Shown piece after piece: positions 8,399-16,094 of a stretch of DNA of 64,000 nt. The stretch's first letter is position 1. The number at the start of each line of letters is the position of its first letter. Origin of the DNA: Phenylobacterium sp. Lineage in GTDB: Bacteria > Pseudomonadota > Alphaproteobacteria > Caulobacterales > Caulobacteraceae. The stretch covers positions 1-64,000 of the forward strand of contig NZ_JAUXSP010000009.1 of assembly GCF_030679875.1 (NCBI RefSeq), in the 5' to 3' direction. A program made the position numbers and the translations under genes. Under the pieces are notes generated by a model that was given only the letters and a program-made list of their open reading frames with translations, ran no database searches and had not been told where the DNA came from.

Positions 8399-9535
8399 GT
8401 GAAACATGTCCAGCGGGTGCCCGGCAAGGATGGCGTGGTCCGCCTCTATTTCCGCAAGGCTGGCTGCCCGTCGGTTCGCCTGAAATCCCCCGAAGGCTCC
8501 GCCGAGCTGGCCGCCGAGGTGGCCGCCCTGGTGGCCGCCGCCGGTCCCGATCGCGGGCCGGACACCCTGCGCCAGGCCCTGCGCCACTATGAGCTGAAGT
8601 CCGCCGACTTCGCCGACCTGGCCCCCTCCACCAAGTACGAATACCGCCTGATCCTCAAGGAGCTGGAGGAGGACTTCGGCGCCGTCCCCATCGCGGCCTT
8701 CAAGCCCGCCTATCTGCTGGACCTGCGCAACACCTGGGCGCCGCGCGGGCACCGGGCCGCCAATATCCGCCTGCAGGTGCTGAAGAACGCCCTGTGGCCC
8801 GCCATTGTCGGCGGCCAGCTGGGGACCGGCGACCCCTTCGCCCTGATCCCCCAGGTCCGGAGACCCCGGGATCTCGCCGAGCCCCACGCCATCTGGCCCC
8901 AGGCCGTGGTCGAGACGGTCACCAAGGCCGCCATCGCCGAGGGGAGATTCGGCCTGGCCCGCGGGGTGGCCATCGCCCGCTATGCCGGCCCCCGCCTGGG
9001 CGACGTCGTCAAACTCACCAAGGCCGCCCGCAAGGCCGGCCGGTTCGTCTTCCTGTCAGGCAAGCGCCGGGTGCCGGTGGACCTGGCCGAAGACCCGGCC
9101 CTGACCAAGGTCCTGGACGCCACGCCGGGCCGGGGCCTGATCCTGGCCTACAACATGGACGGCCTGGCCTATACCGAGAGCGGCTTCTATCAGGAGCTGC
9201 GCAAGCTCGTCGCCCGCCTGCACAGGGCCGGCAAGATCGACGCAGGCGGCTACAACATGCACGGCCTGCGCCACACCTTCGGCGTCGAGGCCGCCCTGGC
9301 CGGCTGCACCGACGCCGAGGGCGCGGCCCTCATGGGCCACGGCAGCCCCCACAGCTTCGCCACCTATCGCCGCCAGGCCGAGCGAATCCGCCTGTCGGAA
9401 GGCGCCACCGCCAAGATCGCCGCCCTTCGCGAACGCACGAAGAACGCCGACGTGAAAAACGATCTGGAAAACGGCTGTAAAACCGACGTCCCGGACGCGG
9501 AACGTTCCGCCACCCCAGACGCAAAAAAGGCCTGA
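8399..9535 (+). CDS. Tyrosine-recombinase integrase of element A
   Basis: 378 codons from a GTG start. The catalytic residues are visible: Arg in YAGPRLGD (about residue 200), His/Arg in MHGLRHT (about 288), His in LMGHGSP and the nucleophile Tyr in FATYRRQ (about 322). The N-terminal part has a small arm-binding region and a core-binding domain (STKYEYRLILKELEEDFG). It would insert element A at the 3' end of the adjacent tRNA-His. Its last codons lie inside the tRNA terminator hairpin. Confidence 0.92.
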   Translation: MKHVQRVPGKDGVVRLYFRKAGCPSVRLKSPEGSAELAAEVAALVAAAGPDRGPDTLRQALRHYELKSADFADLAPSTKYEYRLILKELEEDFGAVPIAAFKPAYLLDLRNTWAPRGHRAANIRLQVLKNALWPAIVGGQLGTGDPFALIPQVRRPRDLAEPHAIWPQAVVETVTKAAIAEGRFGLARGVAIARYAGPRLGDVVKLTKAARKAGRFVFLSGKRRVPVDLAEDPALTKVLDATPGRGLILAYNMDGLAYTESGFYQELRKLVARLHRAGKIDAGGYNMHGLRHTFGVEAALAGCTDAEGAALMGHGSPHSFATYRRQAERIRLSEGATAKIAALRERTKNADVKNDLENGCKTDVPDAERSATPDAKKA

Positions 9536-9549
9536 CAAGTCAGGCCTTT
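9526..9549 (-). terminator. Intrinsic terminator of tRNA-His, overlapping integrase end
   Basis: Perfect 11-bp inverted repeat AAAGGCCTGAC with loop AA. Read leftward, the stem is followed by a T run (9523-9528), so it terminates the tRNA-His transcript. The integrase stop TGA (9533-9535) is inside the left arm. Confidence 0.85.
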
Positions 9550-9555
9550 GCGCGA

Positions 9556-9632
9556 TGGTACCACCTCTCGGGCTCGAACCGAGGACCTCCAGAGCCACAA
9601 TCTGGCGCTCTAACCAACTGAGCTAAGGCGGC
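9556..9632 (-). tRNA. tRNA-His (GTG)
   Basis: 77 bases including an encoded CCA. Cloverleaf: acceptor GCCGCCT paired with AGGTGGT, D-arm AGCTCAGTTGGTTAGAGC, anticodon stem CCAGA/TCTGG with loop TTGTGGC, T-arm with GTTCGAGCC. Anticodon GTG reads His codons. It is the presumed integration target of element A, whose integrase lies 20 bases from its 3' end. Confidence 0.95.
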
Positions 9633-9768
9633 GTATCGCGAGGGATAGGGTTCTAGTGGCGTGTGACGGCCGGATCAAGGGCCATCGGCGCCGCAGCGTG
9701 TCTCGCAAAATTGAGCGCCTGGCGCAGGGTGGGCCATCCCCGGAAACTTGCGCCTCGCGCAAAGAAAA

Positions 9769-9797
9769 GGCCCCGGAGACCGTGGGTCCCCGGGGCC
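9769..9797 (-). terminator. Terminator of the exbB-exbD-tonB operon
   Basis: A 13-bp stem (GGCCCCGGAGACC against GGTCCCCGGGGCC, one mismatch) with a 3-base loop, followed on the minus strand by TTTTCTTT. It lies 25 bases downstream of tonB. Confidence 0.85.
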
Positions 9798-9821
9798 AAT
9801 TTCCCTGGTCCTGCGTCGTCC

Positions 9822-10526
9822 CTAGCGGGGAAGACGGAAGGAGATCGGGATCCGAACGGTGCCGCCTTCAACAGGGGAGCCGTCGGCGGTGCGCGGACGC
9901 ATCCGGAACAGTCGAGTCATCCGCATGGCCGCAGCGCCGAAGTCTTGGTCGGCGGGGCTTTCTTCCACCACCGAACAGTTCTGCAGCGTGCCCGTGGCCG
10001 TAACCGAGCAGCTCAACACCACCCGACCCTCTGCACCCATCCGCTGAGCGCGGTCAGGATAGTAGCGGGCCACGTCCTCACCGCTGGGCAGACGAGCCCA
10101 GTCGGGATTGGTGATCACCGACGGACGCGGCGGCTCAGGCGGCGGCGGCGCAGGCGGCTTAGGCGTTTCAATCCGCTCCTGCACCGGCGGAACCGGCAGA
10201 GGGGGGATCGAGGTTATGCCGACCGGCGGCGCAACCGGCGGCCGAGGCTGAAGCTTCGGCGGCGGAGGCGGCGGCGTGTTCGACGGCGGCGGCGGAGGCG
10301 GCGGCGGAGGCGGAGGCGGCGCGGGCTTGATCAGCGCCACCTCCGTGATGTCCTCCGAGTACTCCCGGTACGTCGGTTCAAACTTGGTCTTATAGAGGTA
10401 AAGACCAAGTGCGACGTGAACCACGACCGAGACAATGACAGCGATAATTACGCCATTATTACGCTTCGGCTTCGGCGCATCGAACGGACTGTGATGAATG
10501 TGAGTCGTGTCACTGGTTTCAGACAT
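9822..10526 (-). CDS. tonB: TonB energy-transducing protein
   Basis: 234 codons. A cytoplasmic start (SETSDTTHIHHSPFDAPKPK) is followed by one membrane helix (NGVIIAVIVSVVVHVALGLY, about residues 25-45) whose His fits the TonB anchor. A long periplasmic Pro-rich spacer (about residues 70-140) comes next, then a C-terminal TonB domain (ARYYPDRAQRMGAEGRVVLS to PISFRLPR). It couples proton motive force from ExbB/ExbD to outer-membrane receptors. It is last in the exbB-exbD-tonB operon. Confidence 0.92.
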   Translation of the reverse strand: MSETSDTTHIHHSPFDAPKPKRNNGVIIAVIVSVVVHVALGLYLYKTKFEPTYREYSEDITEVALIKPAPPPPPPPPPPPPSNTPPPPPPKLQPRPPVAPPVGITSIPPLPVPPVQERIETPKPPAPPPPEPPRPSVITNPDWARLPSGEDVARYYPDRAQRMGAEGRVVLSCSVTATGTLQNCSVVEESPADQDFGAAAMRMTRLFRMRPRTADGSPVEGGTVRIPISFRLPR

Positions 10527-10538
10527 GCCTCACCCTCC

Positions 10539-10970
10539 TCAATTGTCTTCTTCGCCGATGAGCGCCACGCTGTAGAACCCATTGTCCTGAAGCATGTTCA
10601 TCACGCCCATGAAGTCACCGTACATGGTGTCTCTGTCGGCGCGGATGAAGATCCGCTCACGCTCCGGGTTCCGTTGCCCGATGTTCGACCGGAGGTCTTC
10701 GCCCAGGCCCGCCAGGTCGGTCTGGAAGTCACCGACATAGATGGACCCGTTCGACTGGATCGAAATGTAGACCGGTTTAGGCGGGTTTGCAGATGGCTCG
10801 GAGACGGCTGGCGGAAGCGCTACCTGGACCGTCACACTGGCCAGCGGCGCCGCCACCATGAAGATGATCAGGAGAACCAGCATAACGTCCACGAAGGGCG
10901 TCACATTGATTTCGCTGTTCTGCTCCGTTTCGTACCTGCCACCCCCAGACCCTGAGAGTTTAGCGGCCAT
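10539..10970 (-). CDS. exbD: ExbD/TolR-family proton-channel subunit
   Basis: 143 codons. One N-terminal membrane helix (VTPFVDVMLVLLIIFMVAAP, about residues 24-45) contains the conserved Asp of ExbD/TolR. The periplasmic domain ends with the usual helix-strand pattern (IFIRADRDTMYGDFMGVMNM). With ExbB it forms the proton-driven motor for TonB. It starts 5 bases after exbB and ends 12 before tonB. Confidence 0.92.
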   Translation of the reverse strand: MAAKLSGSGGGRYETEQNSEINVTPFVDVMLVLLIIFMVAAPLASVTVQVALPPAVSEPSANPPKPVYISIQSNGSIYVGDFQTDLAGLGEDLRSNIGQRNPERERIFIRADRDTMYGDFMGVMNMLQDNGFYSVALIGEEDN

Positions 10971-10975
10971 TGGGT

Positions 10976-11866
10976 TTAGGCCCCCTTGTCGAGCTGCCGG
11001 GAGATCGCGTTCAGAAGTTCAGCGACAAAGCCTTCCGAGCGCGCGCCGTAGGCGGAGATACGCGTCTGGAAGTAGTTGTAGAAGATAACCGACGGGATGG
11101 CGGCAAAGAGACCCATGCCGGTGGCCAGCAGGGCTTCGGCGATGCCGGGCGCCACGACGGCCAGGTTGGTCGTGTTGGTGTTCGCAATGCCGATGAACGA
11201 ATACATGATCCCGTACACGGTGCCGAACAGACCGATGAACGGACCGTTGGAGCCGACCGAGGCCAGGAACTGCATGCCGCCGGAGAGGCGCTTGGCCAGA
11301 GAGGCCTGGACGCCGCCCACGGCCGCAATAGCGCGGGCGATGGTGGTCTCACGGTGTTCGCCAGAGATACTCAGGCCCGCTTGACGCGAAACCTCAATTT
11401 CTTGCACGGCGGCCGCGGCCATGTCGGCCAGCGGATTGCCTTCGAACTCATCCGACATGGCGATGCGGCCAATGTCGCTGGTGTTCTTGGCGCCCCGGAA
11501 GGCTTCCAGGAAGCGGTTGGTTTGACGTTCCAGGCCGCCGAACTCGAAGAGTTTGGTCAGCAGCAGGGTCCAGGAGAAGATCGACGCAAGCGCCAGACCG
11601 ATCAGAACGGCCTTACCGACCGGCTGAGCGTCCAGGAACATCGTCATGATGGTCAGTTCGCCATGACCACCAACATCGGTGGACACTTCTTCCGCAGGAG
11701 CCGCAGGCGCGGGCTCGGCGGGGGCGGCGGCGGCCGGATCGGCCGGGGCCTCGGCGGCGGCAGGATCAGTTGGAGCTGCGTCCTGCGCGAACGCCGGGGC
11801 GCCCATCATTAGCGCAGCCGCGCCAATGAGAGCGATGAGGGGGGTGTTCCGTTTTTTGTCGAGCAT
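10976..11866 (-). CDS. exbB: ExbB/TolQ-family proton-channel protein
   Basis: 296 codons. An N-terminal signal peptide (PLIALIGAAALMMGAPAFAQ) and an Ala/Pro/Glu-rich periplasmic leader of about 45 residues precede the MotA/TolQ/ExbB domain, as in other alphaproteobacterial ExbB proteins. Membrane helices are at about residues 85-110, 195-220 (FIGLFGTVYGIMYSFIGIA) and 230-255. It is first in the operon with exbD and tonB and supplies energy for TonB-dependent uptake. Confidence 0.92.
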   Translation of the reverse strand: MLDKKRNTPLIALIGAAALMMGAPAFAQDAAPTDPAAAEAPADPAAAAPAEPAPAAPAEEVSTDVGGHGELTIMTMFLDAQPVGKAVLIGLALASIFSWTLLLTKLFEFGGLERQTNRFLEAFRGAKNTSDIGRIAMSDEFEGNPLADMAAAAVQEIEVSRQAGLSISGEHRETTIARAIAAVGGVQASLAKRLSGGMQFLASVGSNGPFIGLFGTVYGIMYSFIGIANTNTTNLAVVAPGIAEALLATGMGLFAAIPSVIFYNYFQTRISAYGARSEGFVAELLNAISRQLDKGA

Positions 11867-12656
11867 CTGTCGCCAGTTCCTAATGGTCTAGCACGTTTGG
11901 ACCGAGGGTCGTCGCGCGAGAGCGTCTCCTACCCTAGTTGAATAAGTCTGGCTCCGAACTCGCTTTCGCTGCGCCCGAAGCCGAAACCGCTATCGCTGCT
12001 CCCGACCCGTAACCTCCAACTTCCACAATCATGTGAAGCGGGACGTTGCGATTGGGCAAGGCGAGACCGCAGCCCAGGAGCGGACTGCGGACCCTCACCG
12101 CAAAGTTAGACGTGCGGCGAGGGACCTTTGGCAACCCCCAAACGGAGCGTCAAGTGCCGCAGGGCGCGGCTAACCACCGATAAGTTAAACAGAAATTGGG
12201 GTATCGCTGCGATGCACAATATGAATTCTATGCAATAATTGGAGAAACTCGCCGCCACCGGGAAAGATATTGCTGCATCGCAACATGTTGTGTCGAACGC
12301 CGGTTGGCCAAGAAGACAGAAATCTGGCGAGAATCGGGGGCCCGCCGCTCAGCTTTTGCGCAGGCTCAAACCGTTAGAGCGGCAAATGAGCGCGGGGCGG
12401 TTCGAAGTCAAGGCGAGGCCCCGTCTGGCGCGGCGTTCGCTTCCGCCCTGTCACATCAAAGTCGCGCTGACCTCTGCATGCTCGGGCGGCCTTAGCCTGA
12501 GGCTATGGCTGACCCACCCCTTGATGGCCCTTTCAAGCGCCTCACCACGCTGAGACGTCAGTCCGCCGCAGTGCGCAGCCGCCAGCCCTTGGCGAACCAA
12601 CGGACAAACCCTGTGCACAAGGAACCGAAGGGCGCGCTCGGGGAGAGAATGAGAAG
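11867..12656. other. 790-base stretch without a convincing gene
   Basis: The region upstream of exbB up to the prophage left end. It should contain the leftward exbB promoter. An AT-richer patch lies near 12,185-12,290. ORFs here are short, Arg/Ser-rich and without ribosome-binding sites. It is chromosomal DNA downstream of the tRNA-Phe site that existed before prophage insertion. Confidence 0.6.
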
Positions 12657-12701
12657 TGGTGCCTGGGGGCGGATTCGAACCACCGACACGCGGATTTTCA
12701 A
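12657..12701 (-). repeat. Prophage left attachment site (45-bp repeat)
   Basis: Identical to bases 62,273-62,317. It corresponds to the 3' 45 bases (CCA end through anticodon loop) of tRNA-Phe. Sequence diverges immediately beyond on both sides. It is a tRNA remnant, not a functional tRNA. Confidence 0.95.
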
Positions 12702-12816
12702 GCGGCGCGTTTCGCCAGTAGAATCAATGCCCGGCCCGCGCGGGAAAGGAAAACGACCCGTTGAGTCGCAAGGCGTCCCGGCGGATTTGGAAAACGCCTA
12801 GAGAGGACCAATCACC

Positions 12817-13077
12817 ATGAGCGGTAGTTACGAAGATCAAGGGACCGGCTACGACCCTGGCGCTGCTGGTTATGAGCGCCAAGGCCGCGCCACGCTGGGG
12901 AGACAACCAAGGGCGGTGGAAACCCACATTGGCCGCGAATGCCAGGCGCTGGGTCACGAGTTCGCCTATGAGCCCAACGAGGAGCCCGGCGAGCGTCCCC
13001 CCCATTGCATCCACTGCGGCGCTGAAGACCCGGACTATCCGTGGCACGCGCTCGACGCTCTGAAGGTAAAGCCGTGA
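12817..13077 (+). CDS. Hypothetical protein, left-end accessory operon
   Basis: 86 codons with a good ribosome-binding site (GAGAGGACC). The C-terminal half has a CIHCG zinc-ribbon-like half-motif (PPHCIHCGAEDPDYPW). It is first of five small rightward genes between attL and the end of the leftward late operon, opposite in orientation to the late genes. This is a typical place for phage cargo. Function unknown. Confidence 0.6.
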   Translation: MSGSYEDQGTGYDPGAAGYERQGRATLGRQPRAVETHIGRECQALGHEFAYEPNEEPGERPPHCIHCGAEDPDYPWHALDALKVKP

Positions 13078-13355
13078 AGCCCCGGTTTGACTTCCTCCCC
13101 AGCGGCTTCGAGAACACACCGCACCCCTGCATCGTCATGGATGATCCGAGCGGCGGCGATCCGCGCATCCTCGCCCTGATTAGCATCATCTATCGGCCCA
13201 CCGATATGCAGGGGCTGTGCGAGATGGCGAACGCCTACCTCGACAGTATCGACCCGCAACCGAAATGCCCCATTTGCAAAGACAGTGGGCGCGAGCCCAA
13301 CGGGGACGAGTGCGAGTATTGCGCCGCCGCCTGCAACGCTCCGAGGGTGACATGA
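13074..13355 (+). CDS. Zinc-ribbon-like hypothetical protein
   Basis: GTG start overlapping the previous stop (GTGA). 93 codons. C-terminal cysteine pairs CPICKDSGRE and CEYC suggest a small zinc ribbon of the rubredoxin or DnaJ-knuckle type. The N-terminal 60 residues are unrecognised. Second gene of the left-end operon. Confidence 0.55.
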   Translation: MKPRFDFLPSGFENTPHPCIVMDDPSGGDPRILALISIIYRPTDMQGLCEMANAYLDSIDPQPKCPICKDSGREPNGDECEYCAAACNAPRVT

Positions 13356-13576
13356 GGGACGAACACATCGACCTCCTCGCCCAGACCATGTGCGCCGCCT
13401 TTCACGCGGATGACCCAGTGCAGCCAAACGTGATCGCCTCGCCTGTCTGGGAGGGCCTATCCGGCTTTCAGCGGGGGAACTGGCGTCGGGCGGCGAGGGC
13501 TGCAACGCGAACGCTAGAAGGCAACGCGCATTGGATCACCCCCGCCGGTCGCGCTCTGCTAGAGGGAGAAGGGTGA
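13352..13576 (+). CDS. Small hypothetical protein
   Basis: 74 codons, ATG overlapping the previous stop. It contains GFQRGNWRRAARAATRTLEG, an amphipathic basic helix common in small phage proteins. Function unknown. The next gene begins at the following base. Confidence 0.55.
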   Translation: MRDEHIDLLAQTMCAAFHADDPVQPNVIASPVWEGLSGFQRGNWRRAARAATRTLEGNAHWITPAGRALLEGEG

Positions 13577-13771
13577 ATGGAGCGGACGGCGGGAAATCTC
13601 ACGATTGAGGCCTGGACGGACGGTTCTCCGGTCTGGCTATTCGTCAAGCATCGAAGCCACCAGGGCGAGGTCGTGTTGAGCCACCTCCAGGTCGAAGATC
13701 TGCACGACCTGCGATATCTGATCGACCGCACCTTAGCCGGTCTCGACGCTATCTCTGGAAAGGGAGGGTAG
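13577..13771 (+). CDS. Small hypothetical protein
   Basis: 64 codons starting MERTAGNLTIEAWTDGSPVW directly after the previous stop. Beta-rich start then a helix (VEDLHDLRYLIDRTLAGLD). No family recognised. Ribosome-binding GAGGGAGAAGGG is in the end of the preceding gene. Confidence 0.55.
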   Translation: MERTAGNLTIEAWTDGSPVWLFVKHRSHQGEVVLSHLQVEDLHDLRYLIDRTLAGLDAISGKGG

Positions 13772-13772
13772 G

Positions 13773-14093
13773 ATGGGGCGCATCGTCAAGACCGAGCATG
13801 GCCACCGCATCGAGCCGAGCGTTTGGGCCGAACGAGTCTCCGCGCCAGACCCCGGCGCCATGATCCCAGACGGACGCATTGTGACGGTGACGTTCTCGTT
13901 CATCCAAGAGGGGGATGCATCGCGGGAGGCGGTTGATGAGATGGTATGCGACCTACTGAACTGCGGCCTCGATCTCATTGCAGCGCCCATCTTAGCCGAC
14001 ACCGGCGCCTCGACCGACCGAGCGCGCCTGTCTCGCCAAGTCCTTGAGGAGGCCGTTGCGCGCTATCAACGCAAAAAGCCCGCCACCCCCTAA
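13773..14093 (+). CDS. Hypothetical protein ending the left-end operon
   Basis: 106 codons, start MGRIVKTEHGHRIEPSVWAE. A predicted beta segment (IPDGRIVTVTFSFI) is followed by helices. No family recognised. It converges on the late operon; the 116 bases after it hold two GTTAAC-containing segments but no clear terminator. Confidence 0.55.
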   Translation: MGRIVKTEHGHRIEPSVWAERVSAPDPGAMIPDGRIVTVTFSFIQEGDASREAVDEMVCDLLNCGLDLIAAPILADTGASTDRARLSRQVLEEAVARYQRKKPATP

Positions 14094-14209
14094 AGGATGA
14101 CGGGCCTAGTCTGTTCGGCGATTGCCGGCGTTATGGCGGAGCCGTTGGGCTCTACGCGGTTAACACGTCCAGGGCGATATGTTCGGAAATCGGCCTGGGG
14201 TTAACATGT

Positions 14210-14293
14210 CTACCCCGGATCGAAGGGACGACAGCGCCAGAGGCTAGACCGGGGATCACGCTCGCGGGTCAGGCGTTCGGTCGTTTGGGCCAT
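14210..14293 (-). CDS. Possible 27-residue terminal ORF of the late operon
   Basis: ATG at 14,293 is preceded by AGAGGAGG five bases upstream, one of the strongest ribosome-binding sites in the window. It encodes MAQTTERLTRERDPRSSLWR plus 7 residues. It lies 24 bases after the Rz1 stop. The signal supports translation, but the peptide is basic and unrecognised. Confidence 0.35.
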   Translation of the reverse strand: MAQTTERLTRERDPRSSLWRCRPFDPG

Positions 14294-14317
14294 GGGGGCC
14301 TCCTCTGGTGGGTTGAG

Positions 14318-14629
14318 CTACCTGCCGAACCGCCACCACGGCGTCGGCGTGACCTGGGCGTTACGCTGGTCGATCAGGGCAACCGCCCCTGCCCGACGGG
14401 CGTCACAGACGGCAATCACCGCTTCCTGACGTACCGAGAACACCGCAAGGTCCCCGATGGTCTGTACGGGCTCCACGGGCGGTCCTACGCAGGGTTCGCG
14501 AAGGGTCTCAGCGACCGGGATCAGAACCGGCGGCGGGGGCTTGGCGCACCCCGTCAATGCCAGCCCTCCAGCTAGACAGAAGCTCGTCAGGAACAGGCGC
14601 ATCGGCGCCCGGCGCGATAGCGATGGCAT
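14318..14629 (-). CDS. Rz1-like outer-membrane spanin lipoprotein
   Basis: Start at the ATG preceded by AGAGG. The signal peptide MRLFLTSFCLAGGLALTGC ends in the lipobox LTGC, followed by a Pro-rich stretch (AKPPPPVLIPV) typical of Rz1. It overlaps the 3' end of the Rz-like gene out of frame by about 120 bases, the classical nested spanin arrangement. It should join Rz across the periplasm and fuse inner and outer membranes at lysis. Confidence 0.75.
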   Translation of the reverse strand: MPSLSRRAPMRLFLTSFCLAGGLALTGCAKPPPPVLIPVAETLREPCVGPPVEPVQTIGDLAVFSVRQEAVIAVCDARRAGAVALIDQRNAQVTPTPWWRFGR

Positions 14630-14846
14630 GGCTAGCCTCTTCGGCTTGAGTGCGGACAAACGTCTCTGTTCTCAGGACGTGTTCGACGGTCTGGGTCGCG
14701 CCGGCGTTGAGGTCGGATTGATCCTCCGCGACCTCGGCTCTCAGGATGGCCCGCTCTCGGCTGTTGGCCGTCCAGGACAGCCAGAGAACCACGCCAGCCA
14801 GGGCGATCGGGACTGCGCCGTAGGTCCAGTACTTCAGGGGGATCAT
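14508..14846 (-). CDS. Rz-like inner-membrane spanin
   Basis: 112 codons beginning MIPLKYWTYGAVPIALAGVV: one N-terminal membrane helix then a periplasmic helical domain (AEVAEDQSDLNAGATQTVEH). ATG overlaps the endolysin stop (ATGA). With the nested lipoprotein gene it forms a spanin pair. The start is internal to a longer open frame whose extra part lies inside the endolysin gene. Confidence 0.7.
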   Translation of the reverse strand: MIPLKYWTYGAVPIALAGVVLWLSWTANSRERAILRAEVAEDQSDLNAGATQTVEHVLRTETFVRTQAEEASHAIAIAPGADAPVPDELLSSWRAGIDGVRQAPAAGSDPGR

Positions 14847-15268
14847 CGCAGGCCCGCCGTGTACTTGCCGTTGCGCATGGTCAGGATCTGACCGCGCATC
14901 CTGGGGCCGAAGCTGATGTGAACCCACGTCCCCTCTTCGATGAGCTGGTCGAACTTGATTCCGGCCGCGACAATGGCCCGACAGATGGCGATGGGGGTTC
15001 CGAAGCCCGGCGAGATGAAGTCCGCCGCGTCCCCATTCATGTGGTCAGACGTGGCCGATCCGCCGACCGCCTTGTTCAGCGCGGGCGAGCGGTAGCCGGA
15101 CGAAATGAGGATGGGCTTGCCGAGGACCGCGCGGACCTTCTCAAGGCCCTTGGCGGTGTTCTTGAGCCGGATCAGGACCGGAGCCGGGGGCGTATTGTCG
15201 ATGCCTCGTCGGGCGGCGGTCTGGCTGGTGACGAACTCGTCAAGGTGGAAGTTGGCAGACAGCTTCAC
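14843..15268 (-). CDS. Peptidase M15-family endolysin
   Basis: GTG start overlapping the previous stop. 141 codons. Motifs of the M15A/VanY-like zinc D-Ala-D-Ala peptidases: ISSGYRSPALN, the SDHMNGDAADF segment with metal ligands His and Asp, and the final HISF with the last His. The start KLSANFHLDEFVTS matches the short phage and cargo form (Pfam M15_3). It cuts peptidoglycan cross-links during lysis, between holin-like genes and spanins. Confidence 0.85.
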   Translation of the reverse strand: MKLSANFHLDEFVTSQTAARRGIDNTPPAPVLIRLKNTAKGLEKVRAVLGKPILISSGYRSPALNKAVGGSATSDHMNGDAADFISPGFGTPIAICRAIVAAGIKFDQLIEEGTWVHISFGPRMRGQILTMRNGKYTAGLR

Positions 15269-15579
15269 GGGCGATGTCTCCAGAAGTCGAAATGGCCATC
15301 CGGCTTGCCGTCTATGGCGTCCAGGCTCTTGAGGATCGCGGGGCCGTAGGTGCGCCCCAGGAAGGTCAGGAGGCCCACCAGGAACATCAGGTCGCCAATT
15401 CCGGGGGGTTGGCCCATCAGGCGCGGAACGCCCGCCCAGACCACGCCAGAGGCCGACGCCGCGAGGCCGATGCGCTGGACTTGGGAGAACGCCCCGCCCC
15501 ATCCGATCAGCAACGCGCCGACGACCGCGATGTAGGAGCCGGCTGCCAGGGCGCAGAGGGCGAAGATGACGACACTCAT
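15265..15579 (-). CDS. Holin-like small membrane protein
   Basis: 104 codons from the ATG that overlaps the previous stop. Membrane helices at about 3-27 (VVIFALCALAAGSYIAVVGA), 36-56 and 63-82, then a charged C-terminus. It sits between another small membrane protein and the endolysin, the normal place for a holin or antiholin. Holin function is inferred. Confidence 0.6.
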   Translation of the reverse strand: MSVVIFALCALAAGSYIAVVGALLIGWGGAFSQVQRIGLAASASGVVWAGVPRLMGQPPGIGDLMFLVGLLTFLGRTYGPAILKSLDAIDGKPDGHFDFWRHRP

Positions 15580-15941
15580 TCCCCGCCCCCCTCGATTTCC
15601 AAGGGACCGAGCTTGACCTTCAGCTTGGCCATCCATTTCGGAACCCACTCGATCAGGCCAGCGCAAATCGTCATGCCGAACAGGCCAGACGAGAAGCCGA
15701 TCAGCGACAGAACCTCTTGCGGGATTGCGCCACCCGGCCAGACCAGGCTAATCATGGCTGCGAAGCCGGGCGCCACGAACAGCGCCGTGGCCACGCCGAC
15801 GATCAGCGACAGGGCCTTGCCCCTCACGCCAAGCCGCTCACCGAACGCCATGGAGAGCGCCGCGCCTGCCAGCCCCGGCAGGTACGGAAGCGCGCCCTTC
15901 AGGAACGCCATGAGGTTGGGTCCGGGAGCCTGATCGCTCAT
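15576..15941 (-). CDS. Holin-like membrane protein
   Basis: 121 codons with hydrophobic helices near residues 18-38, 45-70 (ALSLIVGVATALFVAPGFAA) and 78-100, and a basic C-terminus (KWMAKLKVKLGPLEIEGGGE). First gene of the five-gene lysis cassette, coupled by ATGA to the next. One of the two membrane proteins is probably the holin and the other an accessory. Confidence 0.6.
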   Translation of the reverse strand: MSDQAPGPNLMAFLKGALPYLPGLAGAALSMAFGERLGVRGKALSLIVGVATALFVAPGFAAMISLVWPGGAIPQEVLSLIGFSSGLFGMTICAGLIEWVPKWMAKLKVKLGPLEIEGGGE

Positions 15942-16094
15942 GCGGGCACACGTCGGGCCATGCGGAGCCCCTTTCTATTGCCAAGGTGTCGGGATGGGTG
16001 TTCGTTGAGGAGCCTGATCAGGCTGGCCAGTCATGCGGCTGGTCAGACGCGGGAGGGGGTCAGAGCCCTTCCGAGCCGCCTTCTGGGGGTAGGG

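Noticed and set aside
10250-10320. GGC-rich repeat run that could look like a tandem repeat element
   Set aside because: It is the proline-codon run of the TonB spacer.
9663-10955. 430-residue frame opposite tonB and exbD
   Set aside because: Long Arg runs come from antisense reading of the Pro-rich TonB spacer; the minus-strand genes are unambiguous.
12505-12801. 98-residue frame across the left attachment site
   Set aside because: It reads the tRNA remnant antisense (GAWGRIRTTDTRIF), a common false ORF at tRNA genes, and crosses the host-phage junction.
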